Shown here piece by piece: positions 25,099 through 34,069 of a DNA stretch of 48,936 nt. The stretch comes from JAVBKP01 sp031553975. GTDB taxonomy: Bacteria; Bacillota; Clostridia; Peptostreptococcales; Anaerovoracaceae. Below the pieces are notes generated by a model. The model saw only the letters and a program-made list of their open reading frames with translations, did no database searches and was not told the DNA's origin. The number at the start of each line of letters is the position of its first letter. Positions within the stretch are counted from its first letter, which is position 1. Position numbers and translations under genes: made by a program. Location: assembly GCA_031553975.1 (NCBI GenBank), contig JAVBKP010000061.1, forward strand, positions 1 through 48,936, read 5' to 3'.

Positions 25099-26381
25099 TG
25101 GTAGCATTTGTATTATTAGGCGTATTTTTACTTTTGATGATTATTGAAGTACCTATTGCCTATTGTCTAGCACTATCTGCACTGTCAGCGCTTTTAGTAG
25201 CAGGCAATGCAGGACCAATCATCATCGCACAGCAGATGTATAACTCAACAGACTCATTTGGACTACTTGCCATTCCATTTTTTATCTTAGCCGGTGGGAT
25301 CATGGAACACGGTGGCATGTCTGAACGTTTAATCAGATTTGCAAGTGACCTTGTAGGTCATATTAAAGGCGGTATTGCCAACGTAGCTGTAATGGCGGCC
25401 TTGTTTTTTTCTGGTATTTCAGGATCAGCAGCGGCAGATACAGCAGCGGTAGGTAGCGTATTAATTCCAGCCATGAAGAAAAAGGGCTATGGAAAAGATA
25501 TAGCCTGTTCTGTAATGGCCAGTGCGGGCGCACTTGGTATCGTTACACTTCCTAGTGTACCTAAGATTTTGCTAGGAGCCACTGCTAGTATTTCGGTAGG
25601 TCGTCTATTCTTAGGAGGCGTTATTCCAGGAATCATGATTGCCATTGCACTTATGATTACCAACTACTTCTATGCCAGAAAAAGAAACCTTCCAGTGGAG
25701 CCAAAAGCCACTATGAAAATGAGAGTATTTTCATTCAAAGAGTCATTTTGGGCCTTGTTTACAATCGTAATCATCCTAGGCGGGATTATGTCAGGTTTAT
25801 TTTCTGCCACAGAGGCCGCCATGGTAGCCGTGGTATATGCTATTTTCGTTGGAAAGTTCATATATAAAGAGTTTAAATTTAGCCAAATGCCACAAATCAT
25901 TGTATCCTCAGCAATCACAACAGGTGTAGTTGTTATCTGTATTGCTATGGCCACCAGCTTTGCATGGATTATGACAAATGAACAAATTCCAGGAATGATG
26001 ACAAATGCGTTACTTTCTGTCTCAGATAATAAATATATAGTACTATTGCTTATCAACGTATTGATGCTGTTCTTAGGCACTGCCCTTGACATCACACCAG
26101 TTATTATCATTACAGTACCAATCGTAATGCCAATTATCAACCAACTAGGCATAGACCCAGTACACTTTGGTATTATGACCATTGTCAACATGGCCATAGG
26201 CCAGATGTCGCCACCTACGGGGGCATCCTTGTTCGTGGCCACCAGTATAGCGGAGGTATCGGTTGTAAAAATTATTAGGACATTCTCCGTATACATGTTT
26301 GCCATGTTCGTAATATTATTGCTTGTTACATTCTTCCCTATTTTCTCAACATTCCTACCAGATTTGGTAATGGGAAAATAG
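25098..26381 (+). CDS. dctM: TRAP transporter large permease (DctM/YiaN family)
   Basis: The 427-residue protein has 11-12 hydrophobic helices. Family motifs include IPFFILAGGIMEHGGMSERL, SGISGSAAADTAAVGSVLIP, GLFSATEAAMVAVVYA and GTALDITPVIIITVPIVMP. It is the ion-coupled channel of the TRAP importer. Its start overlaps the small-permease stop, so the subunits are made together. Confidence 0.95.
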   Translation: MVAFVLLGVFLLLMIIEVPIAYCLALSALSALLVAGNAGPIIIAQQMYNSTDSFGLLAIPFFILAGGIMEHGGMSERLIRFASDLVGHIKGGIANVAVMAALFFSGISGSAAADTAAVGSVLIPAMKKKGYGKDIACSVMASAGALGIVTLPSVPKILLGATASISVGRLFLGGVIPGIMIAIALMITNYFYARKRNLPVEPKATMKMRVFSFKESFWALFTIVIILGGIMSGLFSATEAAMVAVVYAIFVGKFIYKEFKFSQMPQIIVSSAITTGVVVICIAMATSFAWIMTNEQIPGMMTNALLSVSDNKYIVLLLINVLMLFLGTALDITPVIIITVPIVMPIINQLGIDPVHFGIMTIVNMAIGQMSPPTGASLFVATSIAEVSVVKIIRTFSVYMFAMFVILLLVTFFPIFSTFLPDLVMGK

Positions 26382-26392
26382 CATACCAGTTA

Positions 26393-26412
26393 TTAAATGC
26401 AAATGCATTTAA
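26393..26412. promoter_or_regulatory. Perfect 20-bp palindrome between the large permease and binding-protein genes
   Basis: TTAAATGCA and TGCATTTAA enclose AA. It lies in the 67-nt gap before dctP. It could be a weak hairpin that adjusts mRNA stability so that the binding protein is made in excess, or an operator; there is no T-run for termination. Confidence 0.45.
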
Positions 26413-26448
26413 ATAAAAAGAAGATAATTTCCAAGGAGGAAAAAAATC

Positions 26449-27477
26449 ATGAAAAAGACTAAATTTTTAGCGCTAGCACTAGTAGCAGTGATGGGATTAT
26501 CACTTGCAGCGTGCAGCAAGCCTGCTGATACTACAGGAGATGTAGCCACTACACCAACGGATCCAAAAGTAGAATTCAGCATGGCTACTACACTAAACCC
26601 TGATCACCCAGCGGCACAAGCCCTACAGTTCTTTGCGGATAAAGCGTTAGAGAAATCTGGCGGATCTGTGGTTCTAACCCTGTTCCCTAACAGCCAACTT
26701 GGTGGGAACAACGAGATCATTGAAAGCTGCAAATCAGGTACTGTAAACATTATGCCTATGGCTAACGTTTCAGGACTAGGACAGTTCTCAGCAAAAGCTT
26801 CTGTTATTGGACTTCCTTATGTGTTCCAAGATGAGAATCATCTTCACAAAGCCATTGACGGAGAAGTTGGACAAATCATCAATGAAGACCTTAAAGCAAA
26901 CGGGTTCAAAGTTCTTTACTGGGTAGATGGTGGATTTAGAAGTGTAATCACTAAAGACAAGCCAATTGCAACAACTAAAGATCTTAAAGGCCTAAGAATC
27001 AGAGTACAACCAAATGAAGTTGCTACAAACACCCTAAATGCTATGGGAGCTGCTGCTGTAGGAATGAACCAAGGTGATGTATACAGCGCACTTGAGCAAA
27101 AAATGCTTGATGGATGGGAAAATAACCCACAGACACTTCTTTCTTTAAAACTATATGAAGTTTCTAAAGCATTCTCTTTCACAAATCACTTCACAGCACC
27201 TGACCTTGTAGTTATGAACGCTGCCATGTTCGACAAGTTAACAGACAATCAAAAGAAAGCTCTTGAAGAAGCAGCACTAGAAGCACAAGCGTTCCAAAGA
27301 GATCTATGGGCAAAATCTACTTCTGAGACAATCGAAGAGCTTAAAGGTCTTGGTGTAACATTTACTGATGTTGCGGACCTTACTCCATTTGTTACAGCTA
27401 CCCAATCAGTGCGTGATAACTGGGGTAAAACAAACGGAACTGAACTTCTAGAAAAAATTGAAGCAGCTAAAAACTAG
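26449..27477 (+). CDS. dctP: TRAP transporter substrate-binding lipoprotein (DctP/SiaP family)
   Basis: The 342-residue protein has a lipoprotein signal peptide with lipobox LAAC and lipid-anchored Cys22. The mature part has the TRAP binding-protein features FPNSQLGG, KDLKGLRIRVQPN (substrate-binding Arg), GAAAVGMNQGDVYSALEQK and DGWENNPQT. It captures the imported acid, most likely a hexuronate or keto-sugar acid given its neighbours. AAGGAGG precedes the ATG. Confidence 0.95.
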   Translation: MKKTKFLALALVAVMGLSLAACSKPADTTGDVATTPTDPKVEFSMATTLNPDHPAAQALQFFADKALEKSGGSVVLTLFPNSQLGGNNEIIESCKSGTVNIMPMANVSGLGQFSAKASVIGLPYVFQDENHLHKAIDGEVGQIINEDLKANGFKVLYWVDGGFRSVITKDKPIATTKDLKGLRIRVQPNEVATNTLNAMGAAAVGMNQGDVYSALEQKMLDGWENNPQTLLSLKLYEVSKAFSFTNHFTAPDLVVMNAAMFDKLTDNQKKALEEAALEAQAFQRDLWAKSTSETIEELKGLGVTFTDVADLTPFVTATQSVRDNWGKTNGTELLEKIEAAKN

Positions 27478-27492
27478 TTAAAGGATACATAC

Positions 27493-28503
27493 ATGAAAGC
27501 AGTAATTATTGATAGCCCTAACCAAGTGGCTTTCAAAGAAATACAGGCACCAGAGCTAGAAACAGGAAAAGCCATTGTAAAGATTAAATCAATGGGAATC
27601 TGTGGATCAGATATCGGAGCCTTTAGAGGGACCAATGTTCTCGTTACATACCCGCGTGTTATCGGCCATGAACTGGCTGGTGAGATTGTTGAGGTGGGCG
27701 AGAATACATTGGGGTTAAAAATTGGGGATAGGGTGATTGTAGAGCCATACCTATCGTGCGCCCACTGTTACCCATGCTCTATTGACAGAACAAACTGCTG
27801 CGAAGATGCAAAATGCATTGGTGTACATGTAGATGGAGGAATGGCTGAACTTTACAGCCATCCAATTCATTTATTGCACAAAATGCCAGATGCCATGACC
27901 TTTGAGCAGGCCGCCATGGTAGAACCATTGGCTATTGCATTACAAGGTCTTCACCGCGGAGCAGTAAAAGAAGGTGAACATGTTGCCATCATTGGAGCAG
28001 GCGCCATTGGAATGCTCTCGGCGTTAGCCGCTAAGGCTGCTGGTGCGGAGCCGATTCTTTTAGATGTAGTGGATGAAAGACTTGATTTTGCTAAAAATTT
28101 AGGCGTAGTTCACACAGTAAATGTGGCCACCCAGGATGCCGTAGAAAAAATAAGTGAGATTACGAACGGAAGAATGGCAGAACTTGTCATCGAAGCTTCG
28201 GGAGCAAACCAAGCTGTCAGGGCGACCATTGACTACGTTTCAAATGCTGGTCGCATCATTCTAACAGGATGGCCAAAAACAGAAGTACCACTTCCAACTT
28301 TTGCGATTACGAAAAAAGAAATTGATATTAGAGGATCAAGGCTGAGCAAGCGTTTTCCACAATCAATCGAACTGGTGTCTACTGGTAAAGTAGATGCACT
28401 GGGCGTAGTAAGCAAAAAGATAAAAATGGAAGAAATTCCAGAACATGTTATCGAACTTTCGGAACATCCAGAAAGATACTTGAAAATAATTGCGCTTAGC
28501 TAA
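27493..28503 (+). CDS. Zinc-dependent medium-chain dehydrogenase, L-galactonate dehydrogenase (LgoD/YjjN)-like
   Basis: The 336-residue protein has catalytic zinc site GICGSDIG and GHELAG. The structural zinc region is CAHCYPCSIDRTNCC, and the NAD loop is IGAGAIG. RTNCCEDAKCIGVHVDGGMAEL resembles E. coli LgoD, which oxidises L-galactonate to tagaturonate; the call is by eye. It follows the transporter by 15 nt and ends before a strong terminator, so it closes this transcription unit. A related sugar-acid dehydrogenase is the alternative. Confidence 0.85.
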   Translation: MKAVIIDSPNQVAFKEIQAPELETGKAIVKIKSMGICGSDIGAFRGTNVLVTYPRVIGHELAGEIVEVGENTLGLKIGDRVIVEPYLSCAHCYPCSIDRTNCCEDAKCIGVHVDGGMAELYSHPIHLLHKMPDAMTFEQAAMVEPLAIALQGLHRGAVKEGEHVAIIGAGAIGMLSALAAKAAGAEPILLDVVDERLDFAKNLGVVHTVNVATQDAVEKISEITNGRMAELVIEASGANQAVRATIDYVSNAGRIILTGWPKTEVPLPTFAITKKEIDIRGSRLSKRFPQSIELVSTGKVDALGVVSKKIKMEEIPEHVIELSEHPERYLKIIALS

Positions 28504-28522
28504 TTGTTTTCATAATCCTCCT

Positions 28523-28559
28523 AGGGCTTCCCTAAGTACAATAGGGAAGCCCTTTTTTT
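28523..28559 (+). terminator. Strong rho-independent terminator
   Basis: AGGGCTTCCCTA and TAGGGAAGCCCT form a perfect 12-bp stem with a 7-nt loop, followed by seven T. It separates the transporter/dehydrogenase unit from kduI. No clear promoter was found in the 29 nt between it and the kduI start, so kduI may depend on read-through or on a promoter hidden upstream. Confidence 0.9.
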
Positions 28560-28588
28560 AAAAGGATATTGGACAGAAAGAGGTAGAA

Positions 28589-29431
28589 ATGGATATTAGA
28601 TATTCTGCAAATCAAAGAGACGTTAAACGATATACTACCCAGGAACTAAGAGACGAATTTCATATAGGGAATTTGTATAAAGACGATGAAGTAGTGACTG
28701 TATATTCTCATGTTGACCGAATGGTTACTATTGGTATAATGCCAGTAAAAGAAGTGCTACCAATTGACAAGGGCACAGATATTTGGGAGAACTTTGGCAC
28801 AGATACATTCTTTGAGCGTAGAGAGGCGGGATTCTTTAATCTTGGCGGGCAAGGGGCTTGTATTGTAGACGGCAAAGAGTATGAAATGGGTAAGAAGGAC
28901 TGTATTTATATTACCCAAGGTACGAAAGAAGTATTATTTAAGAGTATTGATCCTGCCAATCCAGCAAGATTTTATGGCGTTTCTGCGCCAGCACATTGTG
29001 CATATGAAACAAAATTTATTTCCATTGAAGATGCGGCAAAACGGCCTATTGGTAGCGAGGAGACTAGCAACAAACGTGTGATTAACCAGTTTATTCACCC
29101 AGAAGTGCTAAAGACATGTCAACTTTCTATGGGGCTGACTAGCCTTGAAACTGGTAACGTGTGGAACACAATGCCAGCCCATACACACGAAAGGCGTATG
29201 GAAATTTATACATATTTTGATATTCCAGAAAATAATGTTGTTGTTCATCTAATGGGAGAGCCGACAGAGACACGTCATTTGGTCATGAACAACTTTGATG
29301 CTGTGATTTCGCCAAGCTGGAGTATTCACTCAGGTTGTGGTACATCAAGCTATTCTTTCATTTGGGCCATGGGCGGAGAGAATCAAGCATTTGATGATAT
29401 GGATCATTGCAATACAATAGAACTTAGATAG
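28589..29431 (+). CDS. kduI: 5-dehydro-4-deoxy-D-glucuronate isomerase
   Basis: The 280-residue cupin isomerase shows the zinc-binding region NTMPAHTHERRMEIYTYFD. It also has HLMGEPTETRHLVMNN and the C-terminal SPSWSIHSGCGTSSYSFIW, all KduI signatures. It turns 4-deoxy-5-ketouronate (from unsaturated uronates released by polysaccharide lyases) into 2,5-diketo-3-deoxygluconate. A KduD-like SDR is encoded at 16532-17305. Confidence 0.96.
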   Translation: MDIRYSANQRDVKRYTTQELRDEFHIGNLYKDDEVVTVYSHVDRMVTIGIMPVKEVLPIDKGTDIWENFGTDTFFERREAGFFNLGGQGACIVDGKEYEMGKKDCIYITQGTKEVLFKSIDPANPARFYGVSAPAHCAYETKFISIEDAAKRPIGSEETSNKRVINQFIHPEVLKTCQLSMGLTSLETGNVWNTMPAHTHERRMEIYTYFDIPENNVVVHLMGEPTETRHLVMNNFDAVISPSWSIHSGCGTSSYSFIWAMGGENQAFDDMDHCNTIELR

Positions 29432-29462
29432 ACATTAAAAATATCAATGGAGGAGAAAATTC

Positions 29463-30083
29463 ATGAGTGATATTATAAATAGAGTCGCCAGTCTTGGTGT
29501 AGTCCCAGTCATAAAAATTGATGATGTCAATGATGCAGTACCACTGTGCAAAGCCTTGGCAGACGGGGGCATTGACATAGCCGAGATTACATTTAGAACA
29601 GAGGCAGCAGAGGAAAGCATTAAAAGGGTAACAGCCGAGCTTCCAGAAATATTAGTGGGAGCAGGTACGATTATCAATCGAGAGCAGCTTGAAAGAGCCC
29701 ATAAAGCAGGGGCACAGTTTATTGTATCCCCAGGACTTAGTGTAGATGTGGTAAAGCGTTGCAATGAATTGGGATTGCCAGTATTCCCAGGGTGTGTTAC
29801 ACCAACGGAGATCATAACGGCCCTATCCCTAGGTGTAGAGATTATTAAATTCTTCCCAGCCGAAAACTATGGCGGGCTAAAGACAATGAAAGCATTAGCA
29901 GGACCATTCCCACAGGTGAAATTCATTCCCACAGGTGGTGTGAGTGCGGGCAATTTAAAAGAGTATTTAGAATTTGGTAAAGTAGTAGCCTGCGGTGGAA
30001 GCTGGATGGTCAGTAAAGATTTGGCTGAGACTACAAAGCTTTCAAAAGAAGCAATAGATATAGTTAAGGGGGTAAGAAAATGA
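29463..30083 (+). CDS. kdgA: 2-dehydro-3-deoxy-phosphogluconate aldolase (KDPG/KHG aldolase)
   Basis: The 206-residue class I aldolase has the active-site Glu region EITFRTEAAEESI and VGAGTI. The cysteine loop is FPGCVTPTEI, and the Schiff-base lysine is in IIKFFPAENYGG. It splits KDPG into pyruvate and glyceraldehyde-3-phosphate. GGAGGAG precedes the ATG, and the stop overlaps the kinase start (ATGA). Confidence 0.95.
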   Translation: MSDIINRVASLGVVPVIKIDDVNDAVPLCKALADGGIDIAEITFRTEAAEESIKRVTAELPEILVGAGTIINREQLERAHKAGAQFIVSPGLSVDVVKRCNELGLPVFPGCVTPTEIITALSLGVEIIKFFPAENYGGLKTMKALAGPFPQVKFIPTGGVSAGNLKEYLEFGKVVACGGSWMVSKDLAETTKLSKEAIDIVKGVRK

Positions 30084-31108
30084 AAACAGTAGTTACTTTT
30101 GGAGAGGTGATGCTTAGATTAAAGTCACCGGGGTTTGAAAGATTTTTCCAATCACCAAGCTTAGAAGCTACATTTGGCGGCGGAGAGGCAAACGTAGCAG
30201 TATCTGTTGCGAATTATGGACTTCCAGCTAAATTTGTCACAGTTCTTCCTAAAAATGACATTGGAGATGCTTGCGTAGGGGAAGTGAGAAGATTTGGCGT
30301 TGATACATCAGATATATTGAGAAAAGACGGAAGAATTGGGATTTACTTCCTTGAAACAGGATCTAACCAAAGACCCTCCAATGTGATTTACGACAGAGAA
30401 GATTCTCTGATTTCACAAGTAAAACCTGGTGATATTAACTGGAAAGAAGTTTTGAAAGATGCAGGGTGGTTTCATATTACAGGAATCACGCCATCTCTTA
30501 GCCAAAATGCAGCAGACGCATCTATTGAGGCGGTAAAGGCGGCAAAAGAAATGGGACTTACTGTGTCATGTGACTTGAATTTTAGAGCCAAACTTTGGAA
30601 ATATGGTAAGACGGCACCAGAAGTTATGAATGAGTTATTTAAATATGTAGACATTGGTATAGCCAACGAAGAGGATTGCCAAAAATCATTAGGTATTAAA
30701 TCAGACCAAAAAGTGGAAGAAGGTAGCCTAAGTGAAAATGCATACGAAGACCTTTCAAATAAAGTGCTAGCCCAGTTCCCTAATCTAAAAGCCATCGCCA
30801 TAACCCTAAGAGAGAGCAGAAGTGCCGATGTGAATGGTTGGGCGGCTTGCATTAACGATAGAAAAGAATTTTATGTGAGTAGAAAATACGAGATCACTGA
30901 TATGGTAGACCGTGTAGGCGGGGGAGACTCTTTCGGCGGCGGATTGATATACGGCATGCTCACTTATGAAGATACGAAGAAAGCTTTAGAATTTGCAGTA
31001 GCAGCCAGCTGCCTAAAACATACAATCAATGGCGACTTTAATAGAGTTAAAGTGTCTGAAGTAGAAAAACTTATGTCAGGAGACGGATCCGGTAGGGTAC
31101 AGCGGTAG
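30080..31108 (+). CDS. kdgK: 2-dehydro-3-deoxygluconokinase (PfkB family)
   Basis: The 342-residue PfkB sugar kinase has the N-terminal GGGEANVAVSVANYG and the C-terminal active-site motif DRVGGGDSFGGGLIYG (catalytic Asp in GGGD). It phosphorylates 2-keto-3-deoxygluconate to KDPG. Four-base overlap with kdgA supports a coupled pair. Confidence 0.93.
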   Translation: MKTVVTFGEVMLRLKSPGFERFFQSPSLEATFGGGEANVAVSVANYGLPAKFVTVLPKNDIGDACVGEVRRFGVDTSDILRKDGRIGIYFLETGSNQRPSNVIYDREDSLISQVKPGDINWKEVLKDAGWFHITGITPSLSQNAADASIEAVKAAKEMGLTVSCDLNFRAKLWKYGKTAPEVMNELFKYVDIGIANEEDCQKSLGIKSDQKVEEGSLSENAYEDLSNKVLAQFPNLKAIAITLRESRSADVNGWAACINDRKEFYVSRKYEITDMVDRVGGGDSFGGGLIYGMLTYEDTKKALEFAVAASCLKHTINGDFNRVKVSEVEKLMSGDGSGRVQR

Positions 31109-31130
31109 TATAGCAACAAATGGAGGGATT

Positions 31131-32501
31131 ATGAGCACATTGTTTATGGATGAAAATTTTTTGCTTAAAAGTGAAACGGCTAGAACGTTGTATCATGATT
31201 ATGCAAAGCACATGCCCATTTTTGACTACCACTGCCACTTAAATCCAAAGGATATTGCAGAGGATGCCAAATTTAGTGACATGGCCCAGGTTTGGCTTGG
31301 CACAGATCACTATAAATGGCGGCTTATGCGGGCAAATGATGTAGAAGAAGATGAGATTACAGGAAAAGCTGAGGGACTAACGAAGTTCAAAAACTATGCA
31401 GCTGTTCTGCCAAAAGCCATAGGTAATCCACTGTATCATTTTTCCCATTTGGAGCTTAAAAACTACTTTGGGTTTGAAAAGCCTTTGTCACCAGAGACGG
31501 CAGATGAGGCCTGGGGTATTTGTAATGAAAAACTAGGGCAACTGTCAGTTCGTCAGATTCTAAAAGATTCAAATGTAAAGGCGCTTTGCACCACAGACGA
31601 TCCCATAGACACCTTAGAGTGGCATAAACAGATCAGGGAGGATGAATCTTTCCAAGTGAAGGTCTTACCCACCTTTAGACCAGATAGGGCCTTAAATATA
31701 GAAAAAAGCGAATTCTGCGACTATATTGCACGGATATCAGAGGCAAGTGGTGTTAAAATATCTTCCTTAGAGAGCCTAAAGGAAGCGTTGCTGAAGACTA
31801 TGGATCATTTTACAGCCCATGGCTGTATCATCTCAGACCATGGCATTGCGTATCCATTTTTTCGCCAAGGAGACGCAAAAGCTGTATTTGACAGGGCCTT
31901 AGCGGGAAAACAATTAACATGGGAAGACGTTGAAATCTATAAGACGGACTTAATGCTATTCCTGGGGAAAAGCTACCATGAGAGAAATTGGACCATGCAG
32001 CTTCACTACAATGTACAGCGCAATGTCAATACTAAGCTTTTTAATACCATCGGTGCAGATGTAGGCGGAGATTGCATCAGCACAAAAGAAGGAAGCACCA
32101 AGATCACAGCATTTCTTGATGGGTTATCCAAAGAGGAGAGACTTCCAAGGATGATTTTGTATTCGTTAAACCCTGGTGACGATCCACTCTTTGCCTGTAT
32201 CTCCGGATGCTACTCGAATGTACGTATGGGTACAGCATGGTGGTTCAATGACACTAAGGTAGGCATGGAGTCTCAAATGACTACCCTTGCCAGCATGAGC
32301 CTTTTTGGCAATTTCCTCGGAATGCTAACAGACTCACGTAGTTTTCTATCCTATGCCCGTCATGAATACTTCCGTAGACTGCTCTGCAACCTCATAGGCC
32401 AATGGGTGGAAAACGGAGAATACCCAAATGACCCCAAATCCCTAAAACAACTTGTAGAGGACATTTGCTACAACAACGCATGTGACTTCCTAAGGCTATA
32501 A
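31131..32501 (+). CDS. uxaC: Glucuronate isomerase
   Basis: The 456-residue protein has the metal-site motif IFDYHCHLNPKDIAE, then LCTTDDPIDTLEWH, RNWTMQLHYN, and AWWFNDTKVGMESQM near the C-terminus. This is diagnostic of UxaC (usual length about 465-470). It converts D-glucuronate to fructuronate (or galacturonate to tagaturonate). It ends the plus-strand hexuronate array just before a terminator. GGAGGG precedes the ATG. Confidence 0.96.
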   Translation: MSTLFMDENFLLKSETARTLYHDYAKHMPIFDYHCHLNPKDIAEDAKFSDMAQVWLGTDHYKWRLMRANDVEEDEITGKAEGLTKFKNYAAVLPKAIGNPLYHFSHLELKNYFGFEKPLSPETADEAWGICNEKLGQLSVRQILKDSNVKALCTTDDPIDTLEWHKQIREDESFQVKVLPTFRPDRALNIEKSEFCDYIARISEASGVKISSLESLKEALLKTMDHFTAHGCIISDHGIAYPFFRQGDAKAVFDRALAGKQLTWEDVEIYKTDLMLFLGKSYHERNWTMQLHYNVQRNVNTKLFNTIGADVGGDCISTKEGSTKITAFLDGLSKEERLPRMILYSLNPGDDPLFACISGCYSNVRMGTAWWFNDTKVGMESQMTTLASMSLFGNFLGMLTDSRSFLSYARHEYFRRLLCNLIGQWVENGEYPNDPKSLKQLVEDICYNNACDFLRL

Positions 32502-32521
32502 GCAATTACAATTATCCAATT

Positions 32522-32551
32522 AAAGAAGATGACCGATTGGTCATCTTCTTT
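32522..32551. terminator. Bidirectional terminator with GACCGATTGGTC core
   Basis: AAAGAAGATGACC and GGTCATCTTCTTT form a perfect 13-bp stem around GATT, with A-rich and T-rich sides. It ends uxaC on the plus strand and overlaps the stop codon of the thiamine pyrophosphokinase gene on the minus strand. The top of the stem has the same core sequence as the dispersed palindromic elements. Confidence 0.85.
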
Positions 32552-33188
32552 AATCTTTACTCAATATAATCAGCAAATCCCCGCTGGATTTGTTTACTAC
32601 GGCAGTATCAGTGACAAATTCATTGCTAACACCAAGGGATTGGTATCGATGCAATGTAGCGTCTTGAAGGGGATATTTTAGCCCAGCCAATGTGATTCCT
32701 TTAACAATGTCCGAAATAGCCACTAGAGAGAGAATTTGCCCTGGTTTTCCATGAACCACGGTAGTTTGCTCCGCGGCTAGGAACATGGTGTTGTTATCGT
32801 CGATAATCTTGCCAAGAGCCCCACGGGACTCAATATAGGATAGCAAGAAAATATTTGAAAGGGTATGATCTAATCTGCTTCCCGTCACACCAAAGAGCAA
32901 TAGCTCCATACAACCTCGTTTAATTGCTACATCTACGGCTAGATGGGAGTCAGTCATGTTTTTCTCTGGTGGAAAGGCCATTAGCTCCAAACCACTTTTT
33001 TTATAGGATTCGAGCAATGGCTCTGGAATCGAGTCAAAATCGCCTAGCACAATGCCAGGTGATATATTAACAGCTTCTAAATGCCTAGCACCCCCGTCAC
33101 AGGATATGATCAGGTGGCATTGAGATAGCATCATAGCTAGATTTTTATAGTCGGATATAGCCCCGTTGGCAACAATTGCGCATCTCAT
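32550..33188 (-). CDS. thiN: Thiamine pyrophosphokinase
   Basis: The 212-residue enzyme shows ISCDGGARHL, VLGDFDSIPE, KNMTDSHLAVDVAI and GVTGSRLDHTLSNI, the ATP- and thiamine-binding motifs of bacterial TPK. It makes thiamine diphosphate, the cofactor of the transketolase encoded nearby. It starts 1 nt after the stop of the upstream membrane protein gene. Confidence 0.93.
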   Translation of the reverse strand: MRCAIVANGAISDYKNLAMMLSQCHLIISCDGGARHLEAVNISPGIVLGDFDSIPEPLLESYKKSGLELMAFPPEKNMTDSHLAVDVAIKRGCMELLLFGVTGSRLDHTLSNIFLLSYIESRGALGKIIDDNNTMFLAAEQTTVVHGKPGQILSLVAISDIVKGITLAGLKYPLQDATLHRYQSLGVSNEFVTDTAVVNKSSGDLLIILSKD

Positions 33189-33189
33189 G

Positions 33190-33648
33190 TTACTTCACCG
33201 TATAAGTGCCTTTTACCATAACCCAAGCATCTTCTGAGTTACTGATTTTAATGCCTCTACCATCCTCTTTTGGGATAAGGATAAGATGATTTTTTGGAAC
33301 AGCAATACCCTGTCTTAAATCTTTTCCGGCAGTAACATCAGCAATTCCATTTTTATCAAACTCAATGGCCGTTGCGGCGCCAGAACGCAAAATTAACTCT
33401 GTACCTTCACCACCCAAAAGTGTGGCTTTAGCAGGAACCAATATAGGTGTAAATGTGCTGGCTGAACCACTATTGCTAGACGTCTTGCTATCTATGTAAG
33501 ATTTTAACTCATTCATCTTAGTATCTAAATAACTCTTGCTGATCAACGGGTCTGTATCTGAACCTGCAGCCCCTATGGTGAAAACCATGCTGACTAATGC
33601 AATCAACAAAAATAGAACACCTAAAAAAGTTTTTCTTCTGTGCTTCAT
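33190..33648 (-). CDS. Secreted or membrane-anchored protein of unknown function
   Basis: The 152-residue protein has an N-terminal hydrophobic helix (about residues 8-28, after MKHRRKT) that could be a signal anchor. A charged coiled-coil-like segment (STKSYLDTKMNELKSYIDSK region, about 37-57) and a Ser-rich linker (SSNSGSAS) follow. A small beta-rich domain with AKATLLGGEGTELILRSG is next. I do not recognise a named family. GGAGG precedes the ATG, and the gene is joined to thiN. Confidence 0.7.
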   Translation of the reverse strand: MKHRRKTFLGVLFLLIALVSMVFTIGAAGSDTDPLISKSYLDTKMNELKSYIDSKTSSNSGSASTFTPILVPAKATLLGGEGTELILRSGAATAIEFDKNGIADVTAGKDLRQGIAVPKNHLILIPKEDGRGIKISNSEDAWVMVKGTYTVK

Positions 33649-33716
33649 GATAAATTCCTCCTAAGTTTATTACTAATTATAATCTACAAATATTTGTCAT
33701 AGGAAATTATATTCAA

Positions 33717-34067
33717 TTAAAAATCGATTAATCCTAGACTTATGGAAAGGGCATTGTGCACCTTGTCTAGTGTATCCTCACTGACGTGACCGATTTTTTC
33801 TTTCAATCTTTTTTTGTCAACTGTCCTAACTTGTTCTAATAATACCACAGAATCTTTGTTTAGACCATTGCCTAATGCGCCGATTTCTACATGAGTAGGA
33901 AGTTTTGCTTTATTAATCTGTGATGTGATGGCTGAAATAATCACTGTTGGGCTATATTTGTTCCCGACATCGTTTTGAATGATTAGTACAGGCCTAAGTC
34001 CCCCCTGTTCAGAGCCGACTACAGGACTTAAATCGGCAAAGAAAATATCGCCTTTCTTAATTACCAA
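33717..34067 (-). CDS. mazF: MazF/PemK-type mRNA interferase (NdoA/EndoA-like toxin)
   Basis: The 116-residue toxin has VIKKGDIFFADLSPVVGSEQGG and RPVLIIQND, the conserved core of the NdoA/EndoA branch that cuts RNA in single-stranded regions. ISAITSQ, PTHVEI and LLEQVRTVDKKRL also fit. The start is a TTG at 34067, 2 nt after the antitoxin stop, with GGAGAGTGAG upstream, so it is coupled to the antitoxin. Length matches B. subtilis NdoA (116). Confidence 0.93.
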   Translation of the reverse strand: MVIKKGDIFFADLSPVVGSEQGGLRPVLIIQNDVGNKYSPTVIISAITSQINKAKLPTHVEIGALGNGLNKDSVVLLEQVRTVDKKRLKEKIGHVSEDTLDKVHNALSISLGLIDF

Positions 34068-34069
34068 GT

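Noticed and set aside
25670..26305. Minus-strand open frame opposite the TRAP large permease
   Set aside because: It is the mirror of a hydrophobic coding sequence; no independent evidence of a gene.
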